Assembly: GCA_017506865.1 (NCBI GenBank)
Contig: JAFCMP010000555.1
Coordinates: 310,001 to 374,000 of the forward strand
DNA from: Tribonema minus
Lineage: Eukaryota > Sar > Xanthophyceae > Tribonematales > Tribonemataceae
Direction of reading: 5' to 3'
DNA length: 64,000 nt
Shown: positions 63,290 to 64,000 of the stretch, one piece after another
Layout: each line of letters starts with the position of its first letter
Position numbering within the stretch: position 1 is the first letter of the stretch
Made by a program: the position numbers and the translations under genes
The notes under the pieces: model-generated
The model's database searches: none
Told to the model about the DNA's origin: nothing
Seen by the model: only the letters and a program-made list of their open reading frames with translations

Positions 63290-63540
63290 CCGCGAGTTGA
63301 TTCCAATGAAGGTGTTCCAGGAGGCCACCTTCACGCTCTCATCCTTGTCTTCCTTAGCTTGTTTCAAGGCAGCGTCGCTGACAAAGTGGCCAAGTTCCTG
63401 CTGCCTCACCAGACTGTACAGCTGGTCATCGCCAGCATCAACCCCTGCAATCTCTTTCTTGAAAATCGCGTCGTTGGCGTTTTTGATTAGTGTCGCCGAG
63501 TCAGCGTTTGCCAGCTGCGCTTCTCCTCGAGCCTAAGGCT
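63290..63540 (-). pseudogene. Helical protein fragment, right arm of the hairpin
   Basis: Minus-strand copy of the left-arm peptide (LIKNANDAIFKKEIAGVDAG, DDQLYSLVRQQELGHFVSDA, ALKQAKEDKDESVKVASW). Peptide identity to the other arm looks near 75%. A separate minus-strand ORF immediately upstream (63994-63578) might belong to the same gene. Confidence 0.45.
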
Positions 63541-63577
63541 CAACTTTGAGCAATTGCAGCAACCTGCCTTTCCGTAG

Positions 63578-63994
63578 CTAGAGCAGGCAGATCGGGATGT
63601 TGCAGAACGTCTCTGCAGATGCTCGCAGCACTTCCGCATGAGTGGATCCATCGATGCATACTGAGCTGTGCCTGGCGTGGGCTCTCAAGCCCATGATCTG
63701 CCACAGGAGTCGAGGCTCGCTGCCGCTGCTGTCCCTGCCGCAAGCTTTTGCCTTTAGGGTCCAGAGCCCCTTGCGCGATGGTGTTGTCAGCACAACCACC
63801 AATAGGGGGTGCAGGTCTGCCAGCCGCAAATGCAGTGTTGTGGTCGCTGCCTGACTGGACTCCAGGACTTGCTGCACCTCAGGCTGCGGTCGGGCGTGTG
63901 GTGCCTCGCGATGTCTTTGCACCCTAACATGTTCAGGGATAGGCGCAGCCTGATCATAGCCAGCATGAGGCGCCGCTGCAGCATGAGCGTTCAA
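63578..63994 (-). CDS. Hypothetical ORF at the window edge
   Basis: An open minus-strand frame of up to 138 codons, with plausible protein text (LHLRLADLHPLLVVVLTTPS, SVCIDGSTHAEVLRASAETF) ending IPICLL and a stop. No motif, no second copy and no clear start. It may be an upstream exon of the gene whose fragment forms the right hairpin arm. Could equally be noncoding. Confidence 0.25.
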   Translation of the reverse strand: MNAHAAAAPHAGYDQAAPIPEHVRVQRHREAPHARPQPEVQQVLESSQAATTTLHLRLADLHPLLVVVLTTPSRKGLWTLKAKACGRDSSGSEPRLLWQIMGLRAHARHSSVCIDGSTHAEVLRASAETFCNIPICLL

Positions 63995-64000
63995 AGTGTG

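Larger units (their letters stand above)
62865..63540. repeat. Long inverted repeat (about 270-300-bp arms, about 95-bp loop)
   Basis: The left arm 62865 to about 63135 and right arm about 63231-63540 are imperfect reverse complements. Shared blocks include GAGAAGCGCAGCTGGCAAAC, AGGGGTTGATGC, GATGACCAGCTG and GAGAGCGTGAAGGTGGC, and the inner CAACCACCAGCAT word. Both arms encode the same peptide reading toward the loop: LIKKANDAIFEEELAGVDAA on plus and LIKNANDAIFKKEIAGVDAG on minus. Many arm differences are conservative in protein. Confidence 0.85.

Noticed and set aside
62865..63540. LINE-type endonuclease inferred from KVASWN.FIGIN
   Set aside because: One short motif only; no downstream catalytic motifs of that fold were found in either arm.

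Overview
This is nuclear DNA of a eukaryote. Two multi-exon genes can be reconstructed with phase-consistent GT-AG introns. Exons are GC-rich and introns closer to 50% GC. There are TTAGGG-type telomeric tracts inside introns, non-LTR retrotransposons, a foldback MITE and many decayed gene copies. The gene content (a Vrg4-type GDP-mannose transporter, FNIP-like leucine-rich repeats, SET+MYND proteins, a large WD40 protein) would suit a microalga, perhaps a stramenopile. That placement is inference; nothing here fixes the species. I saw no tRNA, rRNA or CRISPR array, but could not run a covariance search.

Layout. 1-241: truncated retrotransposon fragment (- strand) and a T run. 430-1035: a long hairpin whose arms both encode one piece of a zinc-ribbon-like protein. 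1621-19498: a WD40 gene (+ strand) with 17 recognisable exons giving the C-terminal 1029 residues; its N-terminus is not visible. 20303-23066: truncated retrotransposon copy 1 (-). 23213-25031: SET/MYND copy 1. 26381-27895: decayed gene pieces. 28031-34592: retrotransposon copy 2 (-), nearly complete, with a MITE inside its ORF2. 34633-36362 and 37740-39665: SET/MYND copies 2 and 3, both broken. 41481-51372: GDP-mannose transporter (-), 7 exons, 344 residues. 51817-53235: FNIP/LRR-like gene with frameshifts. 53236-60220: sparse sequence with repeats, a perfect 35-bp inverted repeat and one small membrane-protein ORF. 60224-61708: SET/MYND copy 4, N-terminally truncated. 62632-63540: a second long hairpin with coding-like arms.

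The most unusual signal is in the introns. In both intact multi-exon genes, many exons are preceded by tandem, progressively decayed copies of their own 5' edge, each with its splice acceptor. Many are followed by copies of their own 3' edge, each with its donor. Periods are about 90, 165 and 205 bp. The introns appear to be built partly from exon-intron junctions ('exon-edge echoes').

The two retrotransposon copies each lie head-to-head with a SET/MYND gene. The 3' ends of both copies, and the 5' flank of copy 1, lie in GTTGAA/TTCAAC hexamer tracts, and the same ACTTCAA word recurs through the introns.
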